Notes under the pieces: model-generated | The model's input: only the letters and a program-made list of their open reading frames with translations | The model's database searches: none | Told to the model about the DNA's origin: nothing | From: Thermococcus sp. 21S9 | Lineage (GTDB): Archaea > Methanobacteriota_B > Thermococci > Thermococcales > Thermococcaceae | NCBI RefSeq assembly: GCF_012027635.1 | Contig: NZ_SNUS01000001.1 | Coordinates: 992,001-1,056,000, forward strand | Length of the DNA: 64,000 nt | Direction of reading: 5' to 3' | Program-made: the position numbers and the translations under genes | Shown: positions 41,578 to 50,397 of the stretch, one piece after another | Layout: every line of letters starts with the position of its first letter | Position numbering within the stretch: position 1 is the first letter of the stretch

Positions 41578-42480
41578 ATGAACGCTCTCCAAATCGTAAG
41601 CAGAAAAATTGACCCAATTGCCGAGGTTCAGACGAGGGCAGTAGCTTACCTCACGGGCGAGCTGTCCAAGAAGGGCTTCCGCTGGTTGCTCCCGATAGTG
41701 CTCAGCTCAATAACCGACCCCCTCTGGCCGGACCCCGCCGCCGAGGAGGCATTAAGACCACCGGAGGTCGAGGTCTACGGGGAAAGACTTAGACTGACGC
41801 ACAGCATGATACTCCACAAGCAGATGGCGATAGCGATGGGAATAGATAAGCTCTTCGTCCTCTCACCCAACATAAGGCTCGAAGGTAAAGAGGCAGACGA
41901 CGGAAAGCACGCCTACGAGTTCACCCAGCTCGACATGGAGATTGCCGGCGCGAGCATGGACGACGTTATGGGCCTAATCGAGGAGCTGATAGTTGGACTC
42001 TTCCGCGAGTTGAGACCAGTCGTCTGGGAGTCCTTCGAGAGGGAGCTTCCGAAGCCCAAGAGGCCCTTCAGGCGCTTCACCATCGAGGAAATCCGCGAGG
42101 AGTTCGGGAGCGAGGAGGAGGCCAGCAGAGCCCTCGAGGAGCCCTTCTGGATAACGGGAATCCCGAGGGAGTTCTACGACAGGGAAGTTGACGGAATCTG
42201 GAGGAACTACGACCTCTACCTTCCGGAAGGCTACGGCGAGGTCTCGAGCGGTGGAGAAAGGGAGTGGGAGTACGAGAAGATACTCGCTAAGATACGCTCG
42301 GCCGGTCTGAGCGAAGAGGCTTTCAGGCCCTACCTTGAGGTGGCTAAGGCCGGTCTCCTGCGTCCGAGCGCCGGGGCTGGGATAGGAATCGAGAGGCTAA
42401 TCCGCTACATTGTAGGGGCTGAGCACATAGCAGAAGTCCAGCCCTTCCCGAGGATTCCGGGCGTTCCGGCTGTTATCTGA
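41578..42480 (+). CDS. asnA: Archaeal asparagine synthetase (AsnRS-related, AsnA type)
   Basis: 300-aa class II synthetase-like enzyme that amidates aspartate to asparagine with ATP and ammonia, as described for the Pyrococcus abyssi AsnRS paralogue. It lacks the tRNA anticodon-binding domain. Class II motif 2 is in DGKHAYEFTQLDMEIAGAS and motif 3 is SAGAGIGIERLIRYIVG. The substrate loop LTHSMILHKQMAIAMGIDKL is conserved. The ATG at 41578 follows GGGTGATTG; a start three codons earlier is possible. Confidence 0.9.
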   Translation: MNALQIVSRKIDPIAEVQTRAVAYLTGELSKKGFRWLLPIVLSSITDPLWPDPAAEEALRPPEVEVYGERLRLTHSMILHKQMAIAMGIDKLFVLSPNIRLEGKEADDGKHAYEFTQLDMEIAGASMDDVMGLIEELIVGLFRELRPVVWESFERELPKPKRPFRRFTIEEIREEFGSEEEASRALEEPFWITGIPREFYDREVDGIWRNYDLYLPEGYGEVSSGGEREWEYEKILAKIRSAGLSEEAFRPYLEVAKAGLLRPSAGAGIGIERLIRYIVGAEHIAEVQPFPRIPGVPAVI

Positions 42481-42532
42481 ACACTTCGAAATTGATTTAA
42501 GCTCTTTTCATATTATCCCTCCGGCGATGCCC

Positions 42533-43705
42533 ATGATGCGGAACCTCTTTCCGGCCCTTGAGAAGTTCAAGGCCTACCTCAACACCGCGAGTACCGGATT
42601 GATGCCCTCAACGGCCCTTCTTGAAGCCACTAAGCTCCTGAGCGACGTGATAGAGTTCAACGGGGAGGTGAACTCCGTTGACTACATGGACGAGCTTGTC
42701 CTAAAGCCCCTCCAAAGGGAAGCGGGTAGGCTCATGAAGGTGAGGCCCGAGAACGTCGGCCTCTCGATTCAGACCACCGAGGGGCTGAGGCGAATCCTGC
42801 TGGCCCTTGAGCCGAAGAGGGAGCAGAACATAGTTTCCCTCGACACCGAGTTCCCCACGATTCCAGCGCTTCTCAAGAGCTATGCCAAGCGCTTCGGCCT
42901 CGAGCTCCGCGTTGTTGAGAACAGGAATGGCCTCCACAGCCTTGAAGATATTGAGAAGGCCATAGACGATAACACCTTCGCGGTCGTCCTCAGCTCCGTG
43001 AACTGGGTCATCGGCGAGTGGATTGACTTGGGCGAGCTTTCAAGAATCGCCCACGAGCACGGCGCGTGGCTTATAGTTGATGCCGTCCAGCACCTCGGCT
43101 CGCTGAGGCTCTTCCCTGAGAAGGAAGGCGTGGATGCCCTCTCTGCCGGCTCGGAGAAGTGGCTCATCAGCCCTGACACGGGAGCCGGTCTAATCTACGC
43201 CTCTGATGAACTCATCGAGGAGGCCAAGCCGATATCTGGGCTCCTCAACAACGAACCGCCCACCGGGGACTGGGGTAGCTGGTGGGGACTGCCGGAGAAG
43301 GACCCCTGGGGCGAGCTGAGGCCTGCGAAGGGGATTAGGAAGCTCGACTTTGGCGGGGGGCCTCCGTATCTAATAGCCTCGGCACTTCTCGCGTCGCTCC
43401 GGTTGATTAACGGGTTGGGAATCGAGAGGATAGAGCGCCACAACACCAAGCTCGCAAAGATTGTCGTTGATGAGGTAAGGGCTCTTGGTCTCGACGTCTT
43501 CTCGACGGACTCGCCGATAGTGACGATAAAGACCGGACTCGACTACAGCGCGGAGGAGGCGCTCTACCAGAGGCTCGTCTCGGAGGGAATTTCAATCAGC
43601 CACAGGGGAGTTCTCGGCCACTACGGGATAAGGGTTTCCCCGCACCTCTACAACGAGAGGGAGGACGTGGAGCTTTTCCTTGAGGTTCTGACTTCTCACC
43701 TTTGA
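42533..43705 (+). CDS. Class V aminotransferase / cysteine desulfurase-like PLP enzyme
   Basis: 390-aa fold-type I PLP enzyme of the NifS/CsdB-like group. YLNTASTGLMP is the typical N-terminal phosphate-binding start. VLSSVNWVIGEWIDLGELS, LIVDAVQHLGSLRL and the Schiff-base lysine in LSAGSEKWLISPDTG follow. No active-site cysteine loop typical of true NifS is evident, so the substrate is open. The ATG at 42533 is preferred because GGCGATG precedes it closely; ATGs at 42527 and 42536 are alternatives. Confidence 0.82.
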   Translation: MMRNLFPALEKFKAYLNTASTGLMPSTALLEATKLLSDVIEFNGEVNSVDYMDELVLKPLQREAGRLMKVRPENVGLSIQTTEGLRRILLALEPKREQNIVSLDTEFPTIPALLKSYAKRFGLELRVVENRNGLHSLEDIEKAIDDNTFAVVLSSVNWVIGEWIDLGELSRIAHEHGAWLIVDAVQHLGSLRLFPEKEGVDALSAGSEKWLISPDTGAGLIYASDELIEEAKPISGLLNNEPPTGDWGSWWGLPEKDPWGELRPAKGIRKLDFGGGPPYLIASALLASLRLINGLGIERIERHNTKLAKIVVDEVRALGLDVFSTDSPIVTIKTGLDYSAEEALYQRLVSEGISISHRGVLGHYGIRVSPHLYNEREDVELFLEVLTSHL

Positions 43706-43768
43706 CTCTCTTTTTGGAGCAGAAAAGTATTTTACCTCCGGGGTCGCAGATTCCGTAAGGGGGTCACA

Positions 43769-44443
43769 ATGGAGGTTACAATCCCTGAACTCCTTGAACT
43801 GGTGAGGCCCGGGGAGACCGTCGTCGTCGAGTACGAGACGTCGTACGTCCCCGAATTCGCCCTCAAGCTTCTCGCCGATTACACGAGGGAGAACAACGTT
43901 CCCTTCGTGATAGACGATAACTTTGATAGTCTCTATACCGTGCTCGTTCACTGTGATATGCTCGGTCTTAAGGTTGATATTGGTCACTCTCATGTCTTTA
44001 AGACCGGTGGCAGAAAGGAGGTCGGTGGTACAATCAGGCGCGTTGATTTCCATCCGGACCCAAGGGTTCTCCTCAGAAATTACGATACAGCGTTCTCCAA
44101 CTCTGTTGGAACACCTGAGAACCCGGCCATAAACTTAACCCTCGGTATCGAGAACCTTTTGTACTTCGTCCGCGACGTTCGTGATTTCTATCGCTTTCTG
44201 CTTGGAATCCAGCGCTACGTTGGCAACAAGAGGAGGAAGGCGTTTTATCTTATTCACACTGGTTTGATACGGAGCCTTCCTCCCTACGTTCACCCCGAGC
44301 TCAGGAGAATAGCCACGAGCGTTTGGGTCTTCCACAGCTATCCTACCGGCGTTAGGCTCTCAATACTCCGCAGTCCAGACCTCGACCTCGTCGGCAGGGA
44401 GTTCACCATAGACGTCGGGGGTGTTTTCCTTGGTGGGAGTTGA
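43769..44443 (+). CDS. DUF257 family protein
   Basis: 224-aa Thermococcales-specific DUF257 protein with a KaiC/RecA-like plan but no P-loop. It contains PGETVVVEYETSYVPEFALK at the position of Walker A, NVPFVIDDNFDSLYTVLVHC, RRVDFHPDPRVLLRNYD and LSILRSPDLDLVGREFTIDV. The ATG follows a purine-rich AAGGGGGTCACA. It overlaps the next paralogue by 20 or so bases. Function unknown. Confidence 0.8.
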   Translation: MEVTIPELLELVRPGETVVVEYETSYVPEFALKLLADYTRENNVPFVIDDNFDSLYTVLVHCDMLGLKVDIGHSHVFKTGGRKEVGGTIRRVDFHPDPRVLLRNYDTAFSNSVGTPENPAINLTLGIENLLYFVRDVRDFYRFLLGIQRYVGNKRRKAFYLIHTGLIRSLPPYVHPELRRIATSVWVFHSYPTGVRLSILRSPDLDLVGREFTIDVGGVFLGGS

Positions 44444-45128
44444 ACTTAAGGGTCTGGCATCAAGGGACGACGTAATTTCTATGTTCAACTCGCTTCGCTT
44501 CGGTGGTCTCACGCTCCTTGAGAACTACTCAACGATGGGCGTTGAGCTCACGATGTACGCCATCCTGAACTACGCCTACGAGAGGGGTCTCCCGGTTCTC
44601 GTGGAGGACATCTTTGACGCGTTCGCCGGCTACGTGAGGCATTTCGAAGTCATGGGCCTCACCCCGCCGATGGAGCACGTTGGCGTCCTGAAAATCGGTG
44701 GCGTTGACGAGGTCGGCCACGTGGTTGACAAGATTCAGTTCGAGGCGGACCCAACTCTCTATCTTCAGAAGAAGGAGAGGGCCATAGAGCGGGCAATGGG
44801 CGACGACAGATACGTTTACATCGTCACGGGCTTTGAGAGGCTCCTCGGCTTCCAGCGCGACGTCAAGGGGGTTTACGTCATCGTCAACCACCTTAGGGAG
44901 AACCTCGGGAACGACAGGAGGATGAGCTTCAACATAATAGAGGGCAACGTCATCAGGGGTTTCCCAACGAACCCGCTTCCTCTCCTTGAAGGCGTCGCCA
45001 CCTCTGTCATCGAGCTTCACGACCACGGAGATATGCTCCGGCTCAGGTTCAGGAAATCCGTCTTCACGTTCCTCGAGGGAAGGGATGAAGTGTTTTTACA
45101 GCCCGCCGACGTCGTGGGATGGTGGTAA
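44421..45128 (+). CDS. DUF257 family protein, second paralogue
   Basis: 235-aa paralogue of the preceding gene: GGLTLLENYSTMGVELTMYA, ERGLPVLVEDIFDAFAGYVR, DKIQFEADPTLYLQKKE and VIELHDHGDMLRLRFRKSVF match position by position. The P-loop is again missing. The GTG at 44421 gives the longest form, but TTG 44430 or GTG 44433 may be the real start because GGGGGTG lies at 44417-44423. The stop is a few bases from the end of the convergent redox gene. Confidence 0.75.
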   Translation: MFSLVGVELKGLASRDDVISMFNSLRFGGLTLLENYSTMGVELTMYAILNYAYERGLPVLVEDIFDAFAGYVRHFEVMGLTPPMEHVGVLKIGGVDEVGHVVDKIQFEADPTLYLQKKERAIERAMGDDRYVYIVTGFERLLGFQRDVKGVYVIVNHLRENLGNDRRMSFNIIEGNVIRGFPTNPLPLLEGVATSVIELHDHGDMLRLRFRKSVFTFLEGRDEVFLQPADVVGWW

Positions 45129-45132
45129 AAAA

Positions 45133-47982
45133 TCAGGAGAAAAGCCCCAGTGGGGAGTAGCCTTCCCTCACTTTTTCAACATTCAGCTCCATTCCGAGGG
45201 CGTTGGTGACCGTTCCGCTCTTCTCGGCCCACCTGCCCGCAGGAACAACGAGGGTCTCGCCGGACAGCTCAACGGGTTCGTTCGAAACGACCACGTAACG
45301 TTCTGCCTTCGGTATCCCAGCCACACCGGCCCTTATCAGCCCCTCAGCGTTCGCCCCCTTCCTGAGTATCAGCGTCGGGACGTTCAAGGCTTCGCCGTCC
45401 TCAGTTACGGCCAGCTCGTAGTTCTCCTCAACGATTTCCTTGCCCCTCAGCAGTATCTTGAGGAGCGGGAACTTCTCCGGGTCTGCCCTGAGCAGGACGC
45501 GCCTGGCTTTCCTGACGTCGTCGAGGGTCGCCGTTGAAGGACTTCCGCTCACGGTCGAGCCTATCGGAACACCCTTACGCTCGGCGAAGGCCTTGAGGGC
45601 TTCTATCTCCTCGTTGGTCAGGTTGGGCGTTAGGATAAGGGCGTAGTTTCCGCTCTTGATGAACTTCTTCGCTTCTTCCCCGCTTACGGGCTTTCCGTTG
45701 AGGAGCGGTCCGCTGAGGGTCTTCTCCCAGGGCCTCTCGAAGCGACAGACGTCGCATAGGTATCCGTTCCACGAGTCCCCGACGCTCGAAGCCCTCACGA
45801 GAAGCCCGGCGTAGACCTCAACCGCCATCTCGCAGGCGAGGGAACAGCCGTTGCAGACGGTTCTTACCTTCTCGGTCTTCCATGGGCCGGGCTTCGTGAG
45901 CGGTGGTTTCTCAACTATCGCGCCGACAGGACAGACGTCGGCCAGCTCTCCAAGGAACTTCCCCTCAACGTCGGCCATGGTGTCGCCGAGCGGTGGCCCA
46001 ACCCTCGTGTTGTAGCCCCTGAAGAGGTAGTCTATCACGCCCTCTCCGGCAATCTCGTGGGTGAAGCGGACGCAGAGGCCACAGAGGACGCACTTGTTGG
46101 GGTCGAGCGTAATCCTCGGGTGGCTTTCATCAATCTCAAAGCGCTTTTCGCCCCTTCCGAGTTCGGGCTTCACGCCGTACAGCGTCGCGTACTCCCTCAG
46201 CTTGCAGTCGAAAACCGCCAGACAGCCACAGCTCATGCACCGTGAAGCTTCGCTCCTTGCCTCACTTTCGCTCAGCGTATTCTCGACCTCTTCAAAGCCC
46301 TTCGCCCTCTCCTTCGGGTCGAGGAGCTTCGGCCTGACCCTCGGCCTCCTCGGCGTCTCGCGGTAGTCCTCCTCCGTAACGTCCCTCCAGTGGTTGTAGG
46401 GTCTAATGTCCAGAAGGAGTTCGTACAGCTCTCTATCCTCTGTCAGCTCCCTGATGTGCTTCTCGGGGTTTGCGAGGACTTCTCTGGCCTTTTCAAGCCT
46501 GCCCCTGAGGTAGAGGTCTATCATCACAGCGGCTCTCCTTCCGGTGGCTATGCTCTCTATTACCGTTGAGGGTCCGAGAACGAGGTCTCCGCCCGCGAAG
46601 ACGCCGGGAACGTTGGTCTGAAGTGTAATCTCGTCAACAACGGCTCTTCCGCGCCTCGCCTCTATCCCAAGGCTCTTCAGGAACTCCTCGTCGCAGTACT
46701 GGCCGATAGCCAGAATCACGTTGTCGGCCTTAACCCTGAACTCCGAGCCCTCGATGGGCACAGGTCTCCTCCTTCCGCTTGAATCCGGCTCGCCGAGGCG
46801 CATTTTGATTAGCTCCACCTCCTCGACCCTGCCATCGCCGATAATCCTCACCGGGTTGGCCAGGAAGAGGAACTCCACGCCTTCCTCGATTGCTTCTTCC
46901 ACTTCGCGCTCGTTGGCGGGCATCTCGGCCTTCGAACGGCGGTAGACGACGGTGACCTTCGCGCCGAGCCTTAGAGCAGTCCTCGCGACGTCCATCGCTG
47001 TGTTTCCACCGCCGACAACTATAACGCGCTCGCCGAGCTTGACCTTTTCGCCCGTGTTCACCTTCCTCAGGAACTCTATGCCGTGCATCACTCCCTCTAA
47101 ATCCTCTCCGGGAATCCCCATCTTCCTGCTCTTCCAGGCTCCGACGGCCAAGAAAACGGCGTCGTACTTCTCGCGCAGTTCCTCAAGGGAAACGTCCCTG
47201 CTGAGGGCGGTGTTGGTTCTCACCTCGATGCCCGTGTTTATCACGGTCGCTATGTCCTTGTCTAAGACGTCCCTCGGAAGCCTGTACTCCGGAATGCCGT
47301 AGCGGGTCATTCCGCCGAGTTCGGGCATCGCCTCGAAGATTGTAACCTCGTGGCCCTTCAGCCTCAGGTAGTAGGCGCACGCCAGTCCTGCAGGCCCTCC
47401 TCCGACGACGGCAACGCGCTTCCCGGTCGACGGCGGTATTTCGGGCATCCACGGACCGTTCTCCAGGTCGTAATCGGCAGCGAAGCGCTTCGCGAGCCTT
47501 ATGCCGACCGGCTCATCGACGAGGTTCCTCCGGCAGGCCTCCTCACAGAAGGCCGGGCAGACCCTTCCGAGAACGGCAGGCAGGATGTACTTCTCTTTCA
47601 TCAGCTTGACGGCCTCGTGGTACTTGCCCATCGCTATCAGCGCGAGGTAGCCCTGTATGTCCGCGTGAGCCGGACAGGCGTCCTGGCACGGACCGATGCA
47701 ATCACCGTAGTGGCTCGAAAGGAGAAGCTCGAGAGCTGTTTTGCGCATCTCGATGACCCTATCGCTCAGGGTCTCTATCCTCATCCCTTCCGTCGGTTTG
47801 AGGGTGCACGCGGTCGTTACTCCCCTCTCGGTCTCTACGAGGCAGAGCCTGCACGAGCCGTAGGGTTCAAGCTCTTCGGTATAGCAGAAGCCGGGAACGT
47901 GGCCAATCTCGCGCAGGAACTCTATGAGGGGCTTATCTGCAGGAGCGTCAACTTCCTTTCCGTCAACGATGAGCCTGACCAT
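45133..47982 (-). CDS. NuoG-NfnB-like fusion flavoprotein with multiple Fe-S clusters
   Basis: 949-aa cytoplasmic redox protein. In order: a [2Fe-2S] NuoG-like domain (C33, C44, C47, C59); a DPYD/GltD-type 4Fe-4S region (C95, C99, C104, then C142, C146, C150); an NfnB-like flavoprotein with FAD motif VAVVGGGPAGLACAYYLRLK (190-209) and NAD(P) motif VIVVGGGNTAMDVA (320-333); further Fe-S ligands (C582-C593, C631-C637, C684); and the N-terminal [4Fe-4S] domain of molybdopterin oxidoreductases (C710, C713, C717, C743). No catalytic Mo domain follows, only about 200 residues of remnant. It probably links NAD(P)H, ferredoxin and a partner. Last gene of a NuoE-NuoF-fusion operon. Confidence 0.82.
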   Translation of the reverse strand: MVRLIVDGKEVDAPADKPLIEFLREIGHVPGFCYTEELEPYGSCRLCLVETERGVTTACTLKPTEGMRIETLSDRVIEMRKTALELLLSSHYGDCIGPCQDACPAHADIQGYLALIAMGKYHEAVKLMKEKYILPAVLGRVCPAFCEEACRRNLVDEPVGIRLAKRFAADYDLENGPWMPEIPPSTGKRVAVVGGGPAGLACAYYLRLKGHEVTIFEAMPELGGMTRYGIPEYRLPRDVLDKDIATVINTGIEVRTNTALSRDVSLEELREKYDAVFLAVGAWKSRKMGIPGEDLEGVMHGIEFLRKVNTGEKVKLGERVIVVGGGNTAMDVARTALRLGAKVTVVYRRSKAEMPANEREVEEAIEEGVEFLFLANPVRIIGDGRVEEVELIKMRLGEPDSSGRRRPVPIEGSEFRVKADNVILAIGQYCDEEFLKSLGIEARRGRAVVDEITLQTNVPGVFAGGDLVLGPSTVIESIATGRRAAVMIDLYLRGRLEKAREVLANPEKHIRELTEDRELYELLLDIRPYNHWRDVTEEDYRETPRRPRVRPKLLDPKERAKGFEEVENTLSESEARSEASRCMSCGCLAVFDCKLREYATLYGVKPELGRGEKRFEIDESHPRITLDPNKCVLCGLCVRFTHEIAGEGVIDYLFRGYNTRVGPPLGDTMADVEGKFLGELADVCPVGAIVEKPPLTKPGPWKTEKVRTVCNGCSLACEMAVEVYAGLLVRASSVGDSWNGYLCDVCRFERPWEKTLSGPLLNGKPVSGEEAKKFIKSGNYALILTPNLTNEEIEALKAFAERKGVPIGSTVSGSPSTATLDDVRKARRVLLRADPEKFPLLKILLRGKEIVEENYELAVTEDGEALNVPTLILRKGANAEGLIRAGVAGIPKAERYVVVSNEPVELSGETLVVPAGRWAEKSGTVTNALGMELNVEKVREGYSPLGLFS

Positions 47983-47983
47983 C

Positions 47984-49783
47984 TCACTCACCCCCGGTAA
48001 CGATTTCTATAGCGTTGAACCGGCATACCTCGTAGCAGGTTCCGCACTTGATGCAGGCAGATTGGTCAATCTCGTGGGGCTTGAGCTTCTCGCCGGTTAT
48101 CGCGTTGGCCGGGCAGAAGATTGCGCAGGCGGTACAGCCGGTGCACTTCTCTGGGATTATGACGTACCTTATGAGGGGCTTGCAGACCTTGGCCGGGCAC
48201 TTCCCCTCGATATGGGCGAGGTATTCATCCCTGAAGTAGCGGAGCGTCGTTAGGACGGGGTTCGGGGCGGTCTGTCCGAGACCGCAGAGTGAACCGGCCT
48301 TGACCTGGTGGGCGAGCTTCTCGAGCCTCTCAAGGTCCTCCTTCGTGGCCTTTCCCTCGGTGAACCGCTCGAGGATTTCGAACATCCTCTTCGTCCCGAC
48401 CCTGCAGAATGTGCACTTACCGCAGGACTCCTTGACCGTGAAGTCGAGGAAGAACTTGGCGACGTCCACCATACAGGTGTCCTCGTCCATGACGACCATT
48501 CCACCGCTACCCATTATCGCACCGGTCGCGTTCACGCTTTCATAATCCACCGGCGTGTCGAAGAGGTACTCCGGAATGCAACCGCCAGAAGGCCCGCCGA
48601 GCTGGACTGCTTTAATCCTCTTCCCTGTCTTCGTTCCACCGCCTATCTCGTAGAGTATCTCCCTCAGCGTCGTTCCCATCGGCACCTCGACGTTTCCGCC
48701 GTGCTTTATCTTGCCCGACAGCGCGAAGACTTTCGTTCCTTTGCTCTTCTCGGTTCCGAGCGAGGCAAAGGCCTTCCAGCCGTGCCTTATTATCCACGGC
48801 ACGTTCGCCCACGTTTCGACGTTGTTTATGTTGGTCGGCTTTCCGAAGAGGCCCTTCTGGGCCGGATACGGTGGCCTCGGCCTCGGCATCCCGCGTTTGC
48901 CTTCAATTGAAGCTATCAAAGCGGTTTCCTCACCGCAGACGAACGCTCCAGCGCCCTCCTTAATCTCGATGTCGAAAGAGAAACCGCTTCCGAGGATGTT
49001 TTCCCCCAGAAAGCCCCTCTCCTTAGCCTGCTTCAGCGCTATCCTCAGCCTCCTTATGGCGAGCGGGTACTCGGCACGGACGTAGATGAAGCCCTTCGTC
49101 GCTCCAATCGCGTAGGCCCCTATTATCATGCCCTCTATAACGCGGTGGGGGTCGCCCTCAAGGACGTTCCTGTCCATGAAGGCTCCTGGGTCGCCCTCGT
49201 CGGCGTTGCAGATGATGTACTTCTCGTCGCCCTCCGCTTCCCTCGTGAACTTCCACTTCAGGCCGGTCGGGAAGCCCGCACCGCCCCTCCCGCGAAGCCC
49301 GGATTTCATAATGATATCTATGATTTCCTCCGGCTCCATCCTGAGGGCCTTTTTGAGGGCTTCATAACCACCGACTGCGATGTACTCGTCTATGTTCTCG
49401 GGGTCTATGTAGCCGGAATTTTCAAGGACTATCTTCACCTGCTTGGCAAAGTAGCCGTCAACGTCCCACGTCTTCCTCTCGCCGTTCTCCCACCAGTCGC
49501 GCTTGACTATCCACTCCTTGACCGGCTTCCCGTTTACCACGTGCTCCTCTATAATCCTCGGAACCTTCTTCGGGTCGACGTGGCCGTAGGTGATAATCTC
49601 GTCCTCGGTGATTATGTCAACGAGGGGCTCGCGGTAGCACATGCCAACGCAACCGACTATCTTGAGCTTCACGTCAAGGTTTCTCCTCTCAAGCTCGGCC
49701 TTTATTGCCTCGTAGGTTTCCCTCGCGCCTGCGGCAATCCCGCAGGAGTTCATGCCGACCGCTATGGCCTTTATCTCAGACAT
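47984..49783 (-). CDS. NuoF/HydB-like NADH-binding flavoprotein
   Basis: 599-aa protein like the HydB subunit of electron-bifurcating hydrogenases. The N-terminal thioredoxin-like domain keeps three candidate cluster cysteines (C14, C45, C49). The FMN/NADH site is SGLRGRGGAGFPTGLKWKFT, then CNADEGDPGAFMDRN and EGAGAFVCGEETAL. The NuoF 4Fe-4S cluster is ESCGKCTFCRVGT with SLCGLG. Two C-terminal ferredoxin clusters follow (CTGCTACAIFCP, CIKCGTCYEVC). It carries the NADH and FMN chemistry of the complex. It overlaps the NuoE gene by eight bases. Confidence 0.9.
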   Translation of the reverse strand: MSEIKAIAVGMNSCGIAAGARETYEAIKAELERRNLDVKLKIVGCVGMCYREPLVDIITEDEIITYGHVDPKKVPRIIEEHVVNGKPVKEWIVKRDWWENGERKTWDVDGYFAKQVKIVLENSGYIDPENIDEYIAVGGYEALKKALRMEPEEIIDIIMKSGLRGRGGAGFPTGLKWKFTREAEGDEKYIICNADEGDPGAFMDRNVLEGDPHRVIEGMIIGAYAIGATKGFIYVRAEYPLAIRRLRIALKQAKERGFLGENILGSGFSFDIEIKEGAGAFVCGEETALIASIEGKRGMPRPRPPYPAQKGLFGKPTNINNVETWANVPWIIRHGWKAFASLGTEKSKGTKVFALSGKIKHGGNVEVPMGTTLREILYEIGGGTKTGKRIKAVQLGGPSGGCIPEYLFDTPVDYESVNATGAIMGSGGMVVMDEDTCMVDVAKFFLDFTVKESCGKCTFCRVGTKRMFEILERFTEGKATKEDLERLEKLAHQVKAGSLCGLGQTAPNPVLTTLRYFRDEYLAHIEGKCPAKVCKPLIRYVIIPEKCTGCTACAIFCPANAITGEKLKPHEIDQSACIKCGTCYEVCRFNAIEIVTGGE

Positions 49784-50240
49784 CGAGCTTCCCCTCCCTG
49801 AGTTTCCTTATGAGCTTCCTAACCCTGTCCGGCGTGAGCTTGCCGAACACCTTGTCGTTTATCATGACTACCGGTGCCAAACTGCAACAGCCGAGGCAGG
49901 CCACCCTTTCGAGGGTTATCAGCCCATCCTCCGTCGTCTGGCCCTCCTCTATGCCGAGCTCCTCCGTTATCGCCTGGGCAATGGTTACCGCTCCGTTCAC
50001 GTGGCAGGCCGTTCCGTGGCAGATTTTGACGACGTACTTTCCGAGGGGCTCGAACCTGAACTGGGCGTAGAATGTTGCGACGCCGTATACCCTGCTTAGG
50101 GGAATTCCGAGGTATTCCGCGATTCTCTCAAGGACTTCCCTTGGAAGGTAGCCGAAGCGCTCCTGAGTCCGCTGGAGAAGGGGGATTAGCGAGCTCGGCT
50201 CGGGGGGATACGAGGTCAGGTAATCGACTTCCGCCTCCAT
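49776..50240 (-). CDS. NuoE/HydC-like [2Fe-2S] protein
   Basis: 154-aa subunit of a NuoEF-type NADH-oxidising module. The helical N-terminus (LIPLLQRTQERFGYLPREVL) precedes a thioredoxin-like [2Fe-2S] domain with C74 and C79 in KICHGTACHVNGA and C115 and C119 in VACLGCCSLAP. VYGVATFYAQFRF is the family hallmark. The ATG at 50240 follows GGTGGTG. First gene of the operon, divergent from the sulfhydrogenase genes. Confidence 0.92.
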   Translation of the reverse strand: MEAEVDYLTSYPPEPSSLIPLLQRTQERFGYLPREVLERIAEYLGIPLSRVYGVATFYAQFRFEPLGKYVVKICHGTACHVNGAVTIAQAITEELGIEEGQTTEDGLITLERVACLGCCSLAPVVMINDKVFGKLTPDRVRKLIRKLREGKLDV

Positions 50241-50274
50241 GAGCACCACCACTTATGGGCGATAGTTGGTTTGC

Positions 50275-50288
50275 CGTGCTTATAAATG
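50275..50288 (-). promoter_or_regulatory. TATA box of the NuoE operon
   Basis: Read on the minus strand, ACATTTATAAGCAC is a good TATA box about 35-45 bases before the NuoE start codon, just downstream of the SurR-like site. Confidence 0.6.
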
Positions 50289-50303
50289 TGCATTGAAGCA
50301 CAA

Positions 50304-50326
50304 GTTTGTAACAAAAGGTTCCCAAC
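50304..50326. promoter_or_regulatory. SurR-type binding site, double palindrome
   Basis: GTT-TGT-AAC at 50304-50312 and GTT-CCC-AAC at 50318-50326, five bases apart, exactly fit the pattern GTTn3AACn5GTTn3AAC. The known motif of SurR, the Thermococcales sulfur-responsive regulator that activates hydrogenase genes when sulfur is absent, is GTTn3AAC, extended as GTTn3AACn5GTT. The site lies upstream of both divergent TATA boxes, the position expected for activation of each. Binding is inferred from the match. Confidence 0.8.
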
Positions 50327-50359
50327 CTCCGGTTTGAAAAATCCTTAAGGGAATCTTTA

Positions 50360-50373
50360 CAAACTTAAAATTA
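50360..50373 (+). promoter_or_regulatory. TATA box of the sulfhydrogenase operon
   Basis: ACTTAAAATTATA about 25-35 bases before the hydB start. The leader would be very short. Confidence 0.5.
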
Positions 50374-50397
50374 TAGCCCGATAGGGGCGTGGTCGAG

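Noticed and set aside
49145-49801. 218-codon plus-strand frame opposite the NuoF-like gene
   Set aside because: Antisense shadow; the minus-strand gene has all expected Fe-S and FMN motifs.
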